A stretch of 64,000 bases of DNA from Oscillospiraceae bacterium (GTDB lineage: Bacteria; Bacillota; Clostridia; Oscillospirales; Acutalibacteraceae), in NCBI GenBank assembly GCA_022508805.1, contig JAFLUM010000003.1, forward strand, positions 62,001-126,000, written 5' to 3'. Below, in pieces: positions 8,492 to 19,516 of the stretch. The notes below the pieces were generated by a model, which saw nothing but the letters and a program-made list of their open reading frames with translations, was not told the DNA's origin and did no database searches. The position numbers and the translations under genes are program-made. Each line of letters opens with the position of its first letter. Positions within the stretch are counted from its first letter, which is position 1.

Positions 8492-9058
8492 TCAATTTAT
8501 AAACTCGTAAAGATCAATTATATTCTCAATTTCATTTTTTGTCACTTCAAAAAGCTTAGTACCAAGCTCGGAAAAATATCCGTCCTTTTCTTTGCCGCAA
8601 AGCATAGCAAAGGATATTCCGATATTTGCAGGTATATCAACGCCTTTTCTCACGGCAAGGTAGTAAAAGCTGTATTCTGCCGCGTCGTCAAGTCTGTCAT
8701 AGAACTCGAACGCCTTGGATGAAACGGTTTCATACATTGAATTTACCGCAGTGTTCGCCAAAAGAGCGTGCAGAGAGTGATTGATACAGTATTCAGCAGT
8801 GAAAACAAGCAACACTTTTATCTGATACATTATATCGCCGTCAAATTCCAGCTTTCCGACCTCACCCTCAAGCATATGCAGTAAATGAGGCTCGTCCACA
8901 AAAATATTTGCAAGGTGCTGACCTAACTTTTTTGCTCTGTCAACGTTGCCGTTGCTTCTCTGCTTTGTCATTTCTGCAATTATTGAGACCTCGTCAAAGC
9001 TGTCAGATTTTTTATTGCCGTCACTAAAGATTTTTACATCGCTGTCGTCAAAATTCAT
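8492..9058 (-). CDS. Protein of unknown function (188 residues)
   Basis: I do not recognise this family. The protein is acidic and appears mostly helical, with no signal peptide and no clear membrane segment. An N-terminal Ser/Asp/Lys-rich region (about residues 1-25) is followed by helices such as AKKLGQHLANIFVDEPHLLH and a region with EYSFYYLAVRKGVDIPANIG. It starts at ATG 9058, 24 bases downstream of the PHP phosphoesterase gene on the same strand, so the two probably share a transcript that ends at the terminator at 8444-8484. Function cannot be assigned. Confidence 0.7.
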   Translation of the reverse strand: MNFDDSDVKIFSDGNKKSDSFDEVSIIAEMTKQRSNGNVDRAKKLGQHLANIFVDEPHLLHMLEGEVGKLEFDGDIMYQIKVLLVFTAEYCINHSLHALLANTAVNSMYETVSSKAFEFYDRLDDAAEYSFYYLAVRKGVDIPANIGISFAMLCGKEKDGYFSELGTKLFEVTKNEIENIIDLYEFIN

Positions 9059-9082
9059 AGCTTATCCTTTCTGCAGATGGGC

Positions 9083-9958
9083 TTATTCGCCTGATGCCTG
9101 TTGGCTCATTTTCTTTTGAAGTCTCTTCTGCTTTGCTTTAAAGCCCATCAGTGCATGCAAACAGTCATCAGGTGTCTGATAATCACCCAGGGATACGGGA
9201 TACTGATTGTAAAGTCCGTGGAAATCGCTGCCGCCTGTGATAAGCAGCTTATTTTTTGAAGCGATTTTCTTAAGCTCCTTTTGTGTATCCTCGTCTGCGC
9301 TGGGGTGAAAAACCTCGATACCGTCAATTCCGTAACCGATGATCTCGTCAATCAGATCTATACAGTCGGATGCAGCAGGGTGTGCCAACACAGCAATGCC
9401 GCCTGCTTCATGAATGGCATCGATAACGGTTTTAACATCGTCATATTTGGGAACGACAAGTATGTTATCCTCGCTCTCTTTCGTAAACAGCTTTTTATAA
9501 AGCTCACCGTTAAATGAATCGGCATATCCGCACTCAATGAGAGCCTGCATAATGTGCTTTTTATAAAGATTTGTAGAGCCTGTCGAGCATTTCATAATAA
9601 ACTCGGTCGTTATCGGGTAACGCCTTGCAGTCTGAAGCATCATATAATGGGATGATTTTTTACGGGCGAGAGAATTTCTCTTGCAAAGACCCTCAAGCAT
9701 ATCGGGGTATTCGGGCATATAGCAAAGTATATGAATATTTTTTTCAGTTTCCGTGTGTGTAGAAGAAAGCTCAACACCCGGAATCACCTGAACACCGTGG
9801 CGGTTGCCGATTATCTTACCTCTGACAGTCCCCGCAAGACAGTCGTGGTCGGTAATTGCGATAGTTTCAATACCCTTTTTCTTTGCAAAAATAATAAGAT
9901 CCTCAATGCCTAATGAGCCGTCAGACAGCTTTGTGTGACAGTGTAAATCTCCGCTCAA
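9083..9958 (-). CDS. PHP-domain phosphoesterase
   Basis: A PHP-family metal-dependent phosphoesterase of about 291 residues. Motifs are DLHCHTKLSDGSL at the N-terminus, ITDHDCLAGT near residue 40, VIPGVELSS near 65, VLAHPAASD near 190 and GGSDFHG near 240; these supply the His/Asp metal ligands. The best-known relatives hydrolyse 3',5'-nucleotide bisphosphates or trim RNA 5' ends (YciV/RNase AM type), but the substrate here is unproved. I chose the TTG at 9958 because GGAGGG lies 7 bases before it and the PHP motif starts directly after; the frame is open 29 codons further upstream, without a ribosome site. Confidence 0.85.
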   Translation of the reverse strand: MSGDLHCHTKLSDGSLGIEDLIIFAKKKGIETIAITDHDCLAGTVRGKIIGNRHGVQVIPGVELSSTHTETEKNIHILCYMPEYPDMLEGLCKRNSLARKKSSHYMMLQTARRYPITTEFIMKCSTGSTNLYKKHIMQALIECGYADSFNGELYKKLFTKESEDNILVVPKYDDVKTVIDAIHEAGGIAVLAHPAASDCIDLIDEIIGYGIDGIEVFHPSADEDTQKELKKIASKNKLLITGGSDFHGLYNQYPVSLGDYQTPDDCLHALMGFKAKQKRLQKKMSQQASGE

Positions 9959-10191
9959 AATACATCCCTCCGAAAACAACGTAAAAAAGGCAAAAATAAC
10001 CTCAATATATAATATAATTATATACCGGATATGCGGAAAAATCAAGCAAAATGTTGAATAAGTGTCAAAAATAGTAATAAATCATCTTAAATGGAGTTAT
10101 TGTATATAAAATTTTAAATAATATTTCCACGTTTTGCACAAATATAATATAGATGAAAATAAACTAAAGTTGGAGATCTAAATAACATCCA

Positions 10192-10222
10192 TAAAAAAAC
10201 AGCGGATCAACCGCTGTTTTTC
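10192..10222 (-). terminator. Terminator of the thrS-metallophosphoesterase transcript
   Basis: AAAACAGCGG-ATCA-ACCGCTGTTTT hairpin with a T-run on the minus strand, 18 bases beyond the stop at 10241. Confidence 0.8.
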
Positions 10223-10240
10223 TGTAACTGATTTTTTATC

Positions 10241-11854
10241 TTATTCGTTTATTTTCATTTTCTTTCCGTATTTTATTTGATTTACTATAAAACCGCAACC
10301 GAGAACTAAAATCAGCGGAATAAGAAGCAGGAGAATTGCAAGCACGCCGATAGCTATAATTGCAGGACCTTTTTTGCTCTGAATAGTGTGCTCCGGCTTC
10401 TTCTCTTCGGGAACAGGACCTTGCTCACCCTCGGCAAAATAAGTATTTATGGGAAGAACCGTGTTGTATGCGGGGATTCCGCGGTTATGAATGAGCGGCT
10501 CCACAAAATCGTAAAGACTGTCGGCTGTTTTTATAAGCTTTCTGACGTTTATATGTAGCGTGTTGAATATTGAATCAAAAATGCTTATAAGTCCCATTGT
10601 GATTTTATAGTGGGGATCGTCAGGATCGTAAAGGTTGTCTCCGCCGTATAGATTCAGCACCATTTTAATTATGAAATCAAGAACGCTCTCATTTTTGATC
10701 GGTTCAATGTCTTCTTTTTTAAGTCCTGTTTCTTTCTTTGTCCATTTTGCAACGGTTCCGATCTTAAGCTTATTTATAATTTTGGCAATGGGCTTTATAA
10801 GCCAGCCGATTTTATAAATAAGCTTTTTCTTTATGGACATTGCAGTAACCATCGTTGCAAAGGTTTCGGTATCGCCTGCGGCAGCTTTTATCATATCAAC
10901 TATCATGCCTGCAAGCTGATTTGAAAGGTGGTCCTTCATATTGCCGCCGTAAAGCTCGCAATTCGGTTTTACCGTTACAAAATCCGTAGTTGTGCTCACA
11001 ATTTCTTTTGCAGGGTCAAGTACTACCGTACGGATAGTGCCGGGGTAGCCGATGGGGGAAGCCGTTGCGATATCATAAAATGTGTTTCCGCGTTTGGAAA
11101 CATATTTGTCAATGCTGTGAATGTGCGTGTGACCTGTAAGCATAAACTGCATACCAAGGTCAGCATACTGCTCACGGCGAATGTCAAAATCCCCGTGCAT
11201 ATCGTTTTTACCGATAAGACCGTAAATAGGCGAGGGGGCAATGAGCGGGTGATGAGTCATCGAAATGATGAACTGACCGTTGGCTTTTGCGTCTTCAACC
11301 TGAGCCTTCAGCCACTCATAGCAGTCGTCTGAAATTCCGCTTTTACCCGCAAGGTTTTTATCGTCATTTAAGGCAAAGAGTCTGTAACCGTCGGCAAGCT
11401 GCACAACGTAAGACATACTGGGCATATGCACCGAGATTGCCTGATCGGGACCGAATTCACGGTACATTTCATATAAATCCTCACGCTTTGCAGCAGGAAT
11501 TACAGTTTTTTCGCCCGTTGCAAAAGAGGCGGTTTCTCCGTTATCCTGAAAATCGTGAGTAGCGGTTATGACAAAAACACGCTTGCCCGAATTTTTTAAG
11601 TCACGGAGCATTTCAATAAATTCTTTGTGAGAATCAAAGTCACCGTTTGTTGTGGTGTCACCGGCAAGAAGCACGATATCCGATCTCGTGTCGGCTTTGA
11701 TCTGCTCAAAGCAGGCTGCCAGCACCTCAGCGGCATCTTTAAGAAGAAGCTGGCTTTTTGAGTTTGCTTTTTCATAAGCAGGACCGCTTGTGCCCAGCTT
11801 TTTTGAATAATAGTGAGTATCTGTAATTACCGTTAAAGTAAGCGGGTTTTGCAT
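10241..11854 (-). CDS. Membrane-anchored calcineurin-like metallophosphoesterase
   Basis: A protein of about 537 residues. The N-terminal two-thirds is a calcineurin-like phosphoesterase with VITDTHYY near residue 10, LLAGDTTTNGD near 63, TATHD near 95, SMTHHPL near 200 and LTGHTHIHS near 240, which give the two-metal site. A helical segment follows, then one C-terminal transmembrane helix (about residues 498-525, Ile/Leu-rich) with a basic tail, so it is tail-anchored with the catalytic domain probably cytosolic. The start is ATG 11854, behind GGAGGAAAGG; an ATG five codons earlier overlaps the ribosome site. It lies 19 bases after thrS and probably shares the T-box-controlled transcript. 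The substrate is unknown. Confidence 0.8.
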   Translation of the reverse strand: MQNPLTLTVITDTHYYSKKLGTSGPAYEKANSKSQLLLKDAAEVLAACFEQIKADTRSDIVLLAGDTTTNGDFDSHKEFIEMLRDLKNSGKRVFVITATHDFQDNGETASFATGEKTVIPAAKREDLYEMYREFGPDQAISVHMPSMSYVVQLADGYRLFALNDDKNLAGKSGISDDCYEWLKAQVEDAKANGQFIISMTHHPLIAPSPIYGLIGKNDMHGDFDIRREQYADLGMQFMLTGHTHIHSIDKYVSKRGNTFYDIATASPIGYPGTIRTVVLDPAKEIVSTTTDFVTVKPNCELYGGNMKDHLSNQLAGMIVDMIKAAAGDTETFATMVTAMSIKKKLIYKIGWLIKPIAKIINKLKIGTVAKWTKKETGLKKEDIEPIKNESVLDFIIKMVLNLYGGDNLYDPDDPHYKITMGLISIFDSIFNTLHINVRKLIKTADSLYDFVEPLIHNRGIPAYNTVLPINTYFAEGEQGPVPEEKKPEHTIQSKKGPAIIAIGVLAILLLLIPLILVLGCGFIVNQIKYGKKMKINE

Positions 11855-11873
11855 TTCCCTTTCCTCCATATCC

Positions 11874-13817
11874 TTATCTTATAGTTTTTTCTTTTATCTC
11901 TTTATCAAGGAGCTCACAAAGCTCATCTAATCCCATAGCACCTATATCACCTTCGCCGCGGCGGCTGACGGATACCTTTCCGTCCTCAAGCTCCTTGTCG
12001 CCGATAACTACCCAGTAAGGCAGCTTTTGCATTCTGACCTCACGGATCTTATAGCCTGTTTTTTCGCTTCTGTCGTCCACAGTAACGCGAAGTCCCATAT
12101 CCTCAAGAACTTTTTTGACCTCATACGCTCTTTCGTGATGTCTGTCGGCGATGGGAATTACTCTTATCTGTTCGGGAGCGAGCCACAGCGGGAAAGCTCC
12201 TGCATATTTTTCAATAAGCAAAGCCAGCGTTCTTTCATAGCATCCGATGGAAGTGCGGTGAATGATATACGGATGCTTTTTTGTGCCGTCTCTGTCAACG
12301 TATTCCATACCGAACTTTTCAGCAAGCATTTGGTCGATTTGAATGGTGATAAGCGTGTCTTCCTTACCGAAAACGTTCTTGATCTGAATGTCAAGCTTCG
12401 GTCCGTAGAAAGCAGCTTCACCGATACCGATTTTGTAGTTGATGCCAAGGTCGTCAAGAATTGTTTTCATAACGCTCTGTGCCTCGTCCCACTGTTCAGC
12501 CGTACCGATGTATTTATCTCTGTCGTTGGGATCCCACTGCGAGAAACGGTAGGAAACGTCTTCGTAAAGTCCCAGCGTTTTGAGCATAAATGTTGTGATT
12601 TCAAGGCAATGCTTAAACTCATCCTCAAGCTGTTCGGGAGTACACATAAGGTGACCCTCTGAAATTGTGAATTGACGAACACGGATAAGGCCGTGCATTT
12701 CGCCCGATGCTTCGTTTCTGAAAAGCGTTGAGGTTTCAGCCAAGCGCATGGGCAGATCTCTGTATGATCTCGCCCTGTTAAGATAAGCCTGATATTGGAA
12801 CGGGCAGGTCATCGGACGAAGAGCGAAGACTTCATCGTCTTTGTCCTCGTCGCCGAGAACGAACATTCCATCTTTATAGTGATCCCAGTGACCTGAGATT
12901 TTGTAAAGGTCACTTTTTGCCATAAGGGGAGTTTTTGTTCTGAGCCAACCGCGTTTTTGCTCCTCATCCTCAACAAAACGCTGCAGAGTCTGAATAATTA
13001 TTGTGCCTTTCGGCAGTAAAATCGGCAGTCCCTGTCCGATATAGTCGACAGTTGTGAAAAGCTCAAGCTCACGACCCAGTTTGTTGTGATCTCTCTTTTT
13101 TGCTTCTTCGATTTTCGCGAGATGCTCTTCAAGCTCAGCGGCTTTCGGGAAAGCTACGCCGTAAATTCTCTGAAGCATTTTATTCTTTTCATTGCCTCGC
13201 CAATAAGCGCCTGTGCAGGAGGTAAGCTTAAACGCCTTAACAGCGCCCGTTGACATAAGATGAGGACCTGCGCAAAGTTCCGTAAATTCACCCTGCTTAT
13301 AGAACGAGATCGGCTCGCCCTTGTCCGCGTGTTCTTTTATCAGCTCGACTTTGTAGATTTCGCCTTTTTCTTCCATCATTTTAAGAGCTTCCTCAGGGGA
13401 TAACTCAAATTTTTCAAGGGCCAGATCCTCTTTGACGATTTTTTTCATTTCCGCTTCAATTTTCTCAAGAATTTCAGGCGTAAAACTGACATCGGAATCG
13501 AAATCATAGTAAAAACCGTTGTCAACAGCGGGACCTATTGCAAGCTTTGCCTCAGGGTAAAGGCGCTTGACCGCCTGCGCCAAAATGTGTGAGGCTGTGT
13601 GCCAAAATGTTTTTTTGCCGTCAATATCCTCGCCGAAGGTTACAATTTCAAGTGAGCAGTCCTCTGTTACCGGAGTGCGTAAATCACAGTACTCGCCGTT
13701 GATTCTGCCGCCGACGGCCGCTTTGTAAAGCCCCATACCGATGGACTTTGCAATTTCGGCAACGGTAATTCCGCTTTCAAATTCTTTTACATCATCTCTC
13801 AAACTTACCTTAATCAT
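11874..13817 (-). CDS. thrS: Threonyl-tRNA synthetase
   Basis: A 647-residue class II tRNA synthetase charging tRNA-Thr. It has an N-terminal TGS domain (about 1-60), an editing/SAD domain with HTASHILAQAVKRLYPEA near residue 75 and the C..H pair in ELCAGPHL near 185, and the catalytic core from about 240. The core shows motif 2 (FRNEASGEMHGLIRVRQFT) and motif 3 (GCYERTLALLIEKYAGAFPLWLAPEQ). The anticodon-binding domain is C-terminal. Length and order are normal. The start follows AAAGGAGATAC. A Thr T-box leader precedes it, so expression rises when tRNA-Thr is uncharged. Confidence 0.97.
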   Translation of the reverse strand: MIKVSLRDDVKEFESGITVAEIAKSIGMGLYKAAVGGRINGEYCDLRTPVTEDCSLEIVTFGEDIDGKKTFWHTASHILAQAVKRLYPEAKLAIGPAVDNGFYYDFDSDVSFTPEILEKIEAEMKKIVKEDLALEKFELSPEEALKMMEEKGEIYKVELIKEHADKGEPISFYKQGEFTELCAGPHLMSTGAVKAFKLTSCTGAYWRGNEKNKMLQRIYGVAFPKAAELEEHLAKIEEAKKRDHNKLGRELELFTTVDYIGQGLPILLPKGTIIIQTLQRFVEDEEQKRGWLRTKTPLMAKSDLYKISGHWDHYKDGMFVLGDEDKDDEVFALRPMTCPFQYQAYLNRARSYRDLPMRLAETSTLFRNEASGEMHGLIRVRQFTISEGHLMCTPEQLEDEFKHCLEITTFMLKTLGLYEDVSYRFSQWDPNDRDKYIGTAEQWDEAQSVMKTILDDLGINYKIGIGEAAFYGPKLDIQIKNVFGKEDTLITIQIDQMLAEKFGMEYVDRDGTKKHPYIIHRTSIGCYERTLALLIEKYAGAFPLWLAPEQIRVIPIADRHHERAYEVKKVLEDMGLRVTVDDRSEKTGYKIREVRMQKLPYWVVIGDKELEDGKVSVSRRGEGDIGAMGLDELCELLDKEIKEKTIR

Positions 13818-13832
13818 TTGTATCTCCTTTCA

Positions 13833-14110
13833 TAAAGAAAAAGCACTCCATCTCAGAAAAACTGGGATGAAATGCTGATAATACATTCCACGGTTCCACC
13901 CGTATTGCGAATAAAAATATATTCGCCGCTCAAAAGACTTTAACGCAGTCTGTACGGTACAACTTAATCTATTGCAATCTAATACAATAGCTTTCGCTGA
14001 CGCTCAAAAGCGGTCGTCTGAACAACCTCAATAATTTTCTCACAGCAAATGAAAATCTCTCTGAAAAGAGGCGAAAGTACAGACGTTCTTTCTCAACGCT
14101 TTACATATTA
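13833..14110 (-). promoter_or_regulatory. T-box leader of thrS
   Basis: Read on the minus strand, the leader carries the T-box ACGGGTGGAACCGTGG (13888-13903). A terminator stem follows (CATCCCAG/CTGAGATGG with flanking GC pairs, 13842-13875) with a T-rich tail. The 5' part forms a stem I region starting near 14105, and an ACC (Thr) triplet at 14012-14014 lies in a plausible specifier position. A promoter (14118-14147) lies just upstream. Uncharged tRNA-Thr would stabilise the antiterminator. The specifier assignment is inferred without folding. Confidence 0.9.
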
Positions 14111-14117
14111 TATATGT

Positions 14118-14147
14118 ATTTTACTCCCGATTATCACCTTTTGTCAA
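14118..14147 (-). promoter_or_regulatory. Promoter of thrS
   Basis: Minus-strand TTGACA (14142-14147) and TAAAAT (14118-14123) with an 18-base spacer, directly upstream of the T-box leader. Confidence 0.75.
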
Positions 14148-14217
14148 CAAAAATTTACCTTTTCGGCAAAGTGGGATATAAAAATTCGCCGTTAATAAAT
14201 AATTTACAAAAATTTCC

Positions 14218-14246
14218 TTGACATTTTTTGTGATTGAATGTATATT
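14218..14246 (+). promoter_or_regulatory. Heat-shock operon promoter
   Basis: TTGACA at 14218-14223 and TATATT at 14241-14246 with an ideal 17-base spacer. The CIRCE operator begins 11 bases downstream, over the transcription start. Confidence 0.85.
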
Positions 14247-14257
14247 TATTAGTAGAG

Positions 14258-14284
14258 TTAGCACTCTAAATGCAAGAGTGCTAA
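14258..14284 (+). promoter_or_regulatory. CIRCE operator (HrcA binding site)
   Basis: A perfect TTAGCACTC-N9-GAGTGCTAA inverted repeat, identical to the CIRCE consensus. It sits between the promoter and hrcA, so HrcA represses its own operon and heat relieves the repression. Confidence 0.97.
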
Positions 14285-14305
14285 CACGGACAAGGCGGTG
14301 AAAAA

Positions 14306-15334
14306 ATGCAGCTCAGTGAGAGAAAGGAAAAAATACTTGCAGCGATAGTTGAAAGATACATTGCCACAGGTGAGCCTGTGGGCTCAAAAACCTTGCTTGA
14401 ATATTTGCACATTCCCGTCTCAAGCGCCACGGTACGCAACGAGATGGCTGAGCTTTCACGCCTGGGCTTTCTCGAGCAACCGCACACCTCAGCGGGCCGC
14501 ATCCCGTCACAGATGGGCTACCGTTACTACGTTGACCGCCTTATGAACCGCTTTGAGCTTCCTTTTAATGAAAAAAGACTGATAGAAGCACGACTCAGCT
14601 CAGTAGGCGGCGAACCTCAGCAGATACTTGAGCAGGCGGGGCAGGTGCTGGCGGAGCTTACAAACTGTGCTGTTGTGTCCACAACGCCCAGTGACGACAA
14701 CGCGGTCATACGCCGTGTGGAGCTGGTCCCACTCGGAACTCGCACTGCGATGATGGTCATGCTCTCTTCATCGGGAATTTTAAAAAGCCGTGTTTGCCGC
14801 ACAGACTGTGATATGACGCTGGAGCTTATTGAAACATTTTACAATATTGTGTCACAGCATTTTATCGGCAAATCTGCAGGCGAGGTAAGTATGCCCCTCA
14901 TTCAAACGCTGGCGCTCTCCTTGGGCAGTAAATCCTTAGCAATGTCTCCGCTTTTGGTAACGCTGTCGGATCTGGCTCAGCTTACAGAGCAGACACAGCT
15001 TATTTTGCAGGGTCAGTCAAATCTACTCAATTATTCCGATTATTCAAATGCCTATGAGCTTATGGAATTTCTGCGTAACTCACAGCCAATGAAAAATCTT
15101 TTCACCAGCAACCGACCCGAAGGCGATGCTCGGGTGCTTATCGGCAAAGAAAATATGTACCGCGAATTGCAGGACTCCAGCGTGATTTTTTCACCTTATT
15201 CCGTCAGCGGCAGGGACAGCGGCACGCTTGGGATCATCGGACCTACAAGAATAGACTACGCAAGACTTATTCCGAGTCTTAAATATTTAACAGAAATCGT
15301 CGGCAGAATAATGTCAGACACATTGGAGGATTAG
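14306..15334 (+). CDS. hrcA: Heat-inducible transcription repressor HrcA
   Basis: A 342-residue CIRCE-binding repressor. The N-terminal winged helix-turn-helix (about residues 1-75) includes RKEKILAAIVERYIATGEPV and SATVRNEMAELSRLGFLEQ, followed by the family signature HTSAGRIPSQMGYRYYVDRL. The C-terminal part contains the GAF-like and dimerisation regions. It is the first gene of hrcA-grpE-dnaK-dnaJ, behind AAGGCGGTG. In this family GroEL activity is known to keep HrcA functional. The length is typical and nothing is unusual. Confidence 0.97.
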   Translation: MQLSERKEKILAAIVERYIATGEPVGSKTLLEYLHIPVSSATVRNEMAELSRLGFLEQPHTSAGRIPSQMGYRYYVDRLMNRFELPFNEKRLIEARLSSVGGEPQQILEQAGQVLAELTNCAVVSTTPSDDNAVIRRVELVPLGTRTAMMVMLSSSGILKSRVCRTDCDMTLELIETFYNIVSQHFIGKSAGEVSMPLIQTLALSLGSKSLAMSPLLVTLSDLAQLTEQTQLILQGQSNLLNYSDYSNAYELMEFLRNSQPMKNLFTSNRPEGDARVLIGKENMYRELQDSSVIFSPYSVSGRDSGTLGIIGPTRIDYARLIPSLKYLTEIVGRIMSDTLED

Positions 15335-15338
15335 CGTG

Positions 15339-15842
15339 ATGGCAGAGGAAAAAGATATTAGAGAGCAGGCGGAAGAGGCTGTAGAAGAAACCGCCGAGCC
15401 TACGCCGGAAGAAAAACTTTCCGAGGAGCTTAACGATGCAAAAGATAAGCTCCTGCGCGTTATGGCTGAGTACGATAATTTCCGTAAGCGTTCACAAAAA
15501 GAAAAGGAACAGCTTTACGGCGACTGCAAGGCTTCGACGACAGCGGAATTCTTATCCGTCTACGATAATTTTCAGCGAGCTATGCTCACCGAAACGGCTG
15601 ATTATGACGCGTTTAAAAAGGGCGTTGAGATGATTTTCACCCAGTTCGGCGAGACGCTAAAAAAGCTGGGTGTTGAAGCGTTCGGAGAAAAGGGCGACGA
15701 ATTTGATCCCAACATCCACAACGCAGTTATGCACGACGAGGACGACTCACTCCCCGAAAACAGCGTTGCCGAGGTCTTCTCACAGGGCTATAAATTGGGC
15801 GAAAGAGTAATTCGTCCCGCAGTTGTTAAGGTTGTCAATTAA
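15339..15842 (+). CDS. grpE: Nucleotide exchange factor GrpE
   Basis: A 167-residue co-chaperone that releases ADP from DnaK. The acidic N-terminus (about 1-35) and a long coiled coil (about 30-80, with KLLRVMAEYDNFRKRSQKEK) precede the C-terminal beta domain, which ends in the family pattern GYKLGERVIRPAVVKV. A GTG one codon upstream is in frame, but ATG 15339 lies 8 bases from GGAGGA and is preferred. It follows hrcA by 4 bases, implying translational coupling. Confidence 0.96.
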   Translation: MAEEKDIREQAEEAVEETAEPTPEEKLSEELNDAKDKLLRVMAEYDNFRKRSQKEKEQLYGDCKASTTAEFLSVYDNFQRAMLTETADYDAFKKGVEMIFTQFGETLKKLGVEAFGEKGDEFDPNIHNAVMHDEDDSLPENSVAEVFSQGYKLGERVIRPAVVKVVN

Positions 15843-15878
15843 AAAATATTAACATATATTTACTTTCAGGAGGAATAA

Positions 15879-17720
<1,842 letters not shown>

Positions 17721-17726
17721 TTTTTA

Positions 17727-17757
17727 CGGACAGACTGTAGCTTTTACAGTCTGTCCG
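17727..17757 (+). other. Perfect 13-bp hairpin between dnaK and dnaJ
   Basis: CGGACAGACTGTA pairs exactly with TACAGTCTGTCCG across a 5-base loop. There is no T-run after it, so it is not a standard terminator. It may stabilise the upstream message or be an RNA processing site that sets the dnaK:dnaJ ratio. Confidence 0.75.
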
Positions 17758-17782
17758 CAAGCCTTGTAATTGGAGAATATAT

Positions 17783-18937
17783 ATGGCAGAAAAAAGAGAT
17801 TATTATGAGGTGCTGGGCGTCGATAAATCGGCTTCGGCGGATGAAATAAAAAAGGCATATCGCCAAGCTGCAAAGAAGTACCATCCGGATCTTAATCCCG
17901 GCAATAAAGAGGCCGAGGAGAAAATGAAGGAAGCCAACGAGGCGTATGAGGTGCTTTCCGACAGCGAGAAAAAAGCACGCTATGACCAGTTCGGTCACGC
18001 GGGTGTCGATCCCAATTACGGCGCAGGTCAAGGCGGTTACGGCGGCAGCTTCGGCGGAATGGACTTTGATTTAGGCGATATTTTCGGCTCTATATTCGGA
18101 AACGGCTTCGGCGGCTTCGGCGGCGGAACCGGTCGCAATCCCAACGCTCCGCGCAGAGGCAGCGACACGCAGTCGAGTGTCACCATTTCCTTTGAAGAAG
18201 CGGCAAAGGGTTGTAAACGTACCGTTGACACAATGCGCATAGAGGTCTGTGATGAATGTCACGGTAATGGCTGCCAAAGCGGTACTTCTCCCAAAACCTG
18301 CCCCGAATGTAACGGCAGGGGACAGGTCACCGTTCAGCAAAGAACTCCGTTTGGGGTAATTCAATCCTCAAAGCAATGCTCAAGGTGCGGCGGCAGAGGA
18401 ACTATAATTGAAAATCCCTGCAAAAAATGTAACGGAGCGGGACGGGTCAGAAAATCCTCAAAAATCGATATCAACATACCCGCCGGTGTGGACGACCGTC
18501 AGATTATTACCGTTCGCGGACAGGGCAATAAAGGCACAAACGGAGGTCCCGCGGGAGATTTGAACATAGTTGTAAACGTCCGCCCGCACCCGATATTTGA
18601 GCGTGACGGCTATAACGTTTGGTGCGATGTTCACTTGACCTTTATGCAGGCGGCACTCGGTTGTAAAATACAGGTGCCTACTCTTGACGGCAAGGTGGAG
18701 TATTCCGTACCCGCAGGTACTCAACCGGGCGACGTGTTCAAGCTTCGCAACCGCGGTATTCAAAGCAGGGGCGGCATAGGTCGCGGCGACCAGCTTGTGC
18801 GGATAATCGTCGATGTACCTAAAAAGCTGACCGACAAACAGCGTGAGCTGATAAACCAGCTTGCTATCGAATTCGGCGCTGTTGAAAATTTAGGCGAAGA
18901 CGAGAAAAAAGGGTTTTTCGGCAAGAAAAAGAAATAA
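17783..18937 (+). CDS. dnaJ: Chaperone DnaJ (Hsp40)
   Basis: A 384-residue type I Hsp40. The J domain (about 1-70) has YHPDLNPGN containing the HPD tripeptide. A Gly/Phe-rich linker follows (about 75-120). The zinc domain has four CxxCxGxG repeats ([32 protein letters not shown]). The C-terminal substrate-binding domains follow. It stimulates DnaK ATPase. It is the last gene of the CIRCE operon and is followed by a terminator. Confidence 0.98.
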   Translation: MAEKRDYYEVLGVDKSASADEIKKAYRQAAKKYHPDLNPGNKEAEEKMKEANEAYEVLSDSEKKARYDQFGHAGVDPNYGAGQGGYGGSFGGMDFDLGDIFGSIFGNGFGGFGGGTGRNPNAPRRGSDTQSSVTISFEEAAKGCKRTVDTMRIEVCDECHGNGCQSGTSPKTCPECNGRGQVTVQQRTPFGVIQSSKQCSRCGGRGTIIENPCKKCNGAGRVRKSSKIDINIPAGVDDRQIITVRGQGNKGTNGGPAGDLNIVVNVRPHPIFERDGYNVWCDVHLTFMQAALGCKIQVPTLDGKVEYSVPAGTQPGDVFKLRNRGIQSRGGIGRGDQLVRIIVDVPKKLTDKQRELINQLAIEFGAVENLGEDEKKGFFGKKKK

Positions 18938-18951
18938 TATCTATATACAAC

Positions 18952-18984
18952 AAAGGCTCACGGGTCAACTACCCGTGAGCCTTT
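18952..18984. terminator. Bidirectional terminator between dnaJ and queT
   Basis: AAAGGCTCACGGGT-CAAC-TACCCGTGAGCCTTT is a long near-perfect hairpin between convergent genes. T-rich sequence on either side is short (CTTTAAGTTT on plus, TTGTTG on minus). Confidence 0.8.
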
Positions 18985-18998
18985 AAGTTTATTTGATT

Positions 18999-19508
18999 TT
19001 ACTTCAGGTATTTATCCACACCCAGTTTTTTTATCGCCACATACAGCGGTATTCCCAAAGCGTAGCATATTATAAGCTCGCCTAAAGCTACCTCGGCGGC
19101 GCAAATGAGAAACGCCGTGAGTTTAAAGCCTTCCGGCATAAGCAGCGTGATTTCAAGTCCTACTATCACCGCGTTTGTAATAACAGGAAAAATTGCCGAT
19201 AACAGCGGCAGACCTTTAAAGGTGATTTTCCTCGTCTTGTACGAGAGATACGCCGCGATAAGCGTTGCAAGCGTGCCGCAGATCACGTCCACTATTCCGT
19301 AGGGACTTGTGATATTACTGAGCAGACAGCCCACCGTGAGCCCCGGTATGGCGGCAGGGGTAAACGCAGCGAGAATGGTCAGCGCCTCTGAAAATCGGAA
19401 CTGAATATTGCCGTAGGCAAGTCCCGCCATCGCCGCGGCATAAGTCAGCGCGGCATAGACAGCCGCAATAACAGCCGCCTGTACGATAAACACCGTTTTT
19501 TTCTTCAA
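18999..19508 (-). CDS. queT: Queuosine precursor transporter QueT (ECF S component)
   Basis: A 169-residue integral membrane protein with about five or six helices. Family-like segments include GNIQFRFSEALTILAAFTPAAIPGL and GCLLSNITSPYGIVDVICGT. QueT is the substrate-binding S component of an energy-coupling factor transporter for queuosine precursors; the shared ECF module is not in this window. The start is a TTG at 19508, 8 bases behind AGGAAG. A preQ1-I riboswitch directly upstream supports the assignment. It uses its own leader, so it is not simply part of the car operon. Confidence 0.92.
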   Translation of the reverse strand: MKKKTVFIVQAAVIAAVYAALTYAAAMAGLAYGNIQFRFSEALTILAAFTPAAIPGLTVGCLLSNITSPYGIVDVICGTLATLIAAYLSYKTRKITFKGLPLLSAIFPVITNAVIVGLEITLLMPEGFKLTAFLICAAEVALGELIICYALGIPLYVAIKKLGVDKYLK

Positions 19509-19516
19509 TTTTTACA

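Noticed and set aside
12027..12662. 211-codon frame opposite thrS
   Set aside because: Antisense to a well-conserved gene, with no ribosome site and no recognisable domain.
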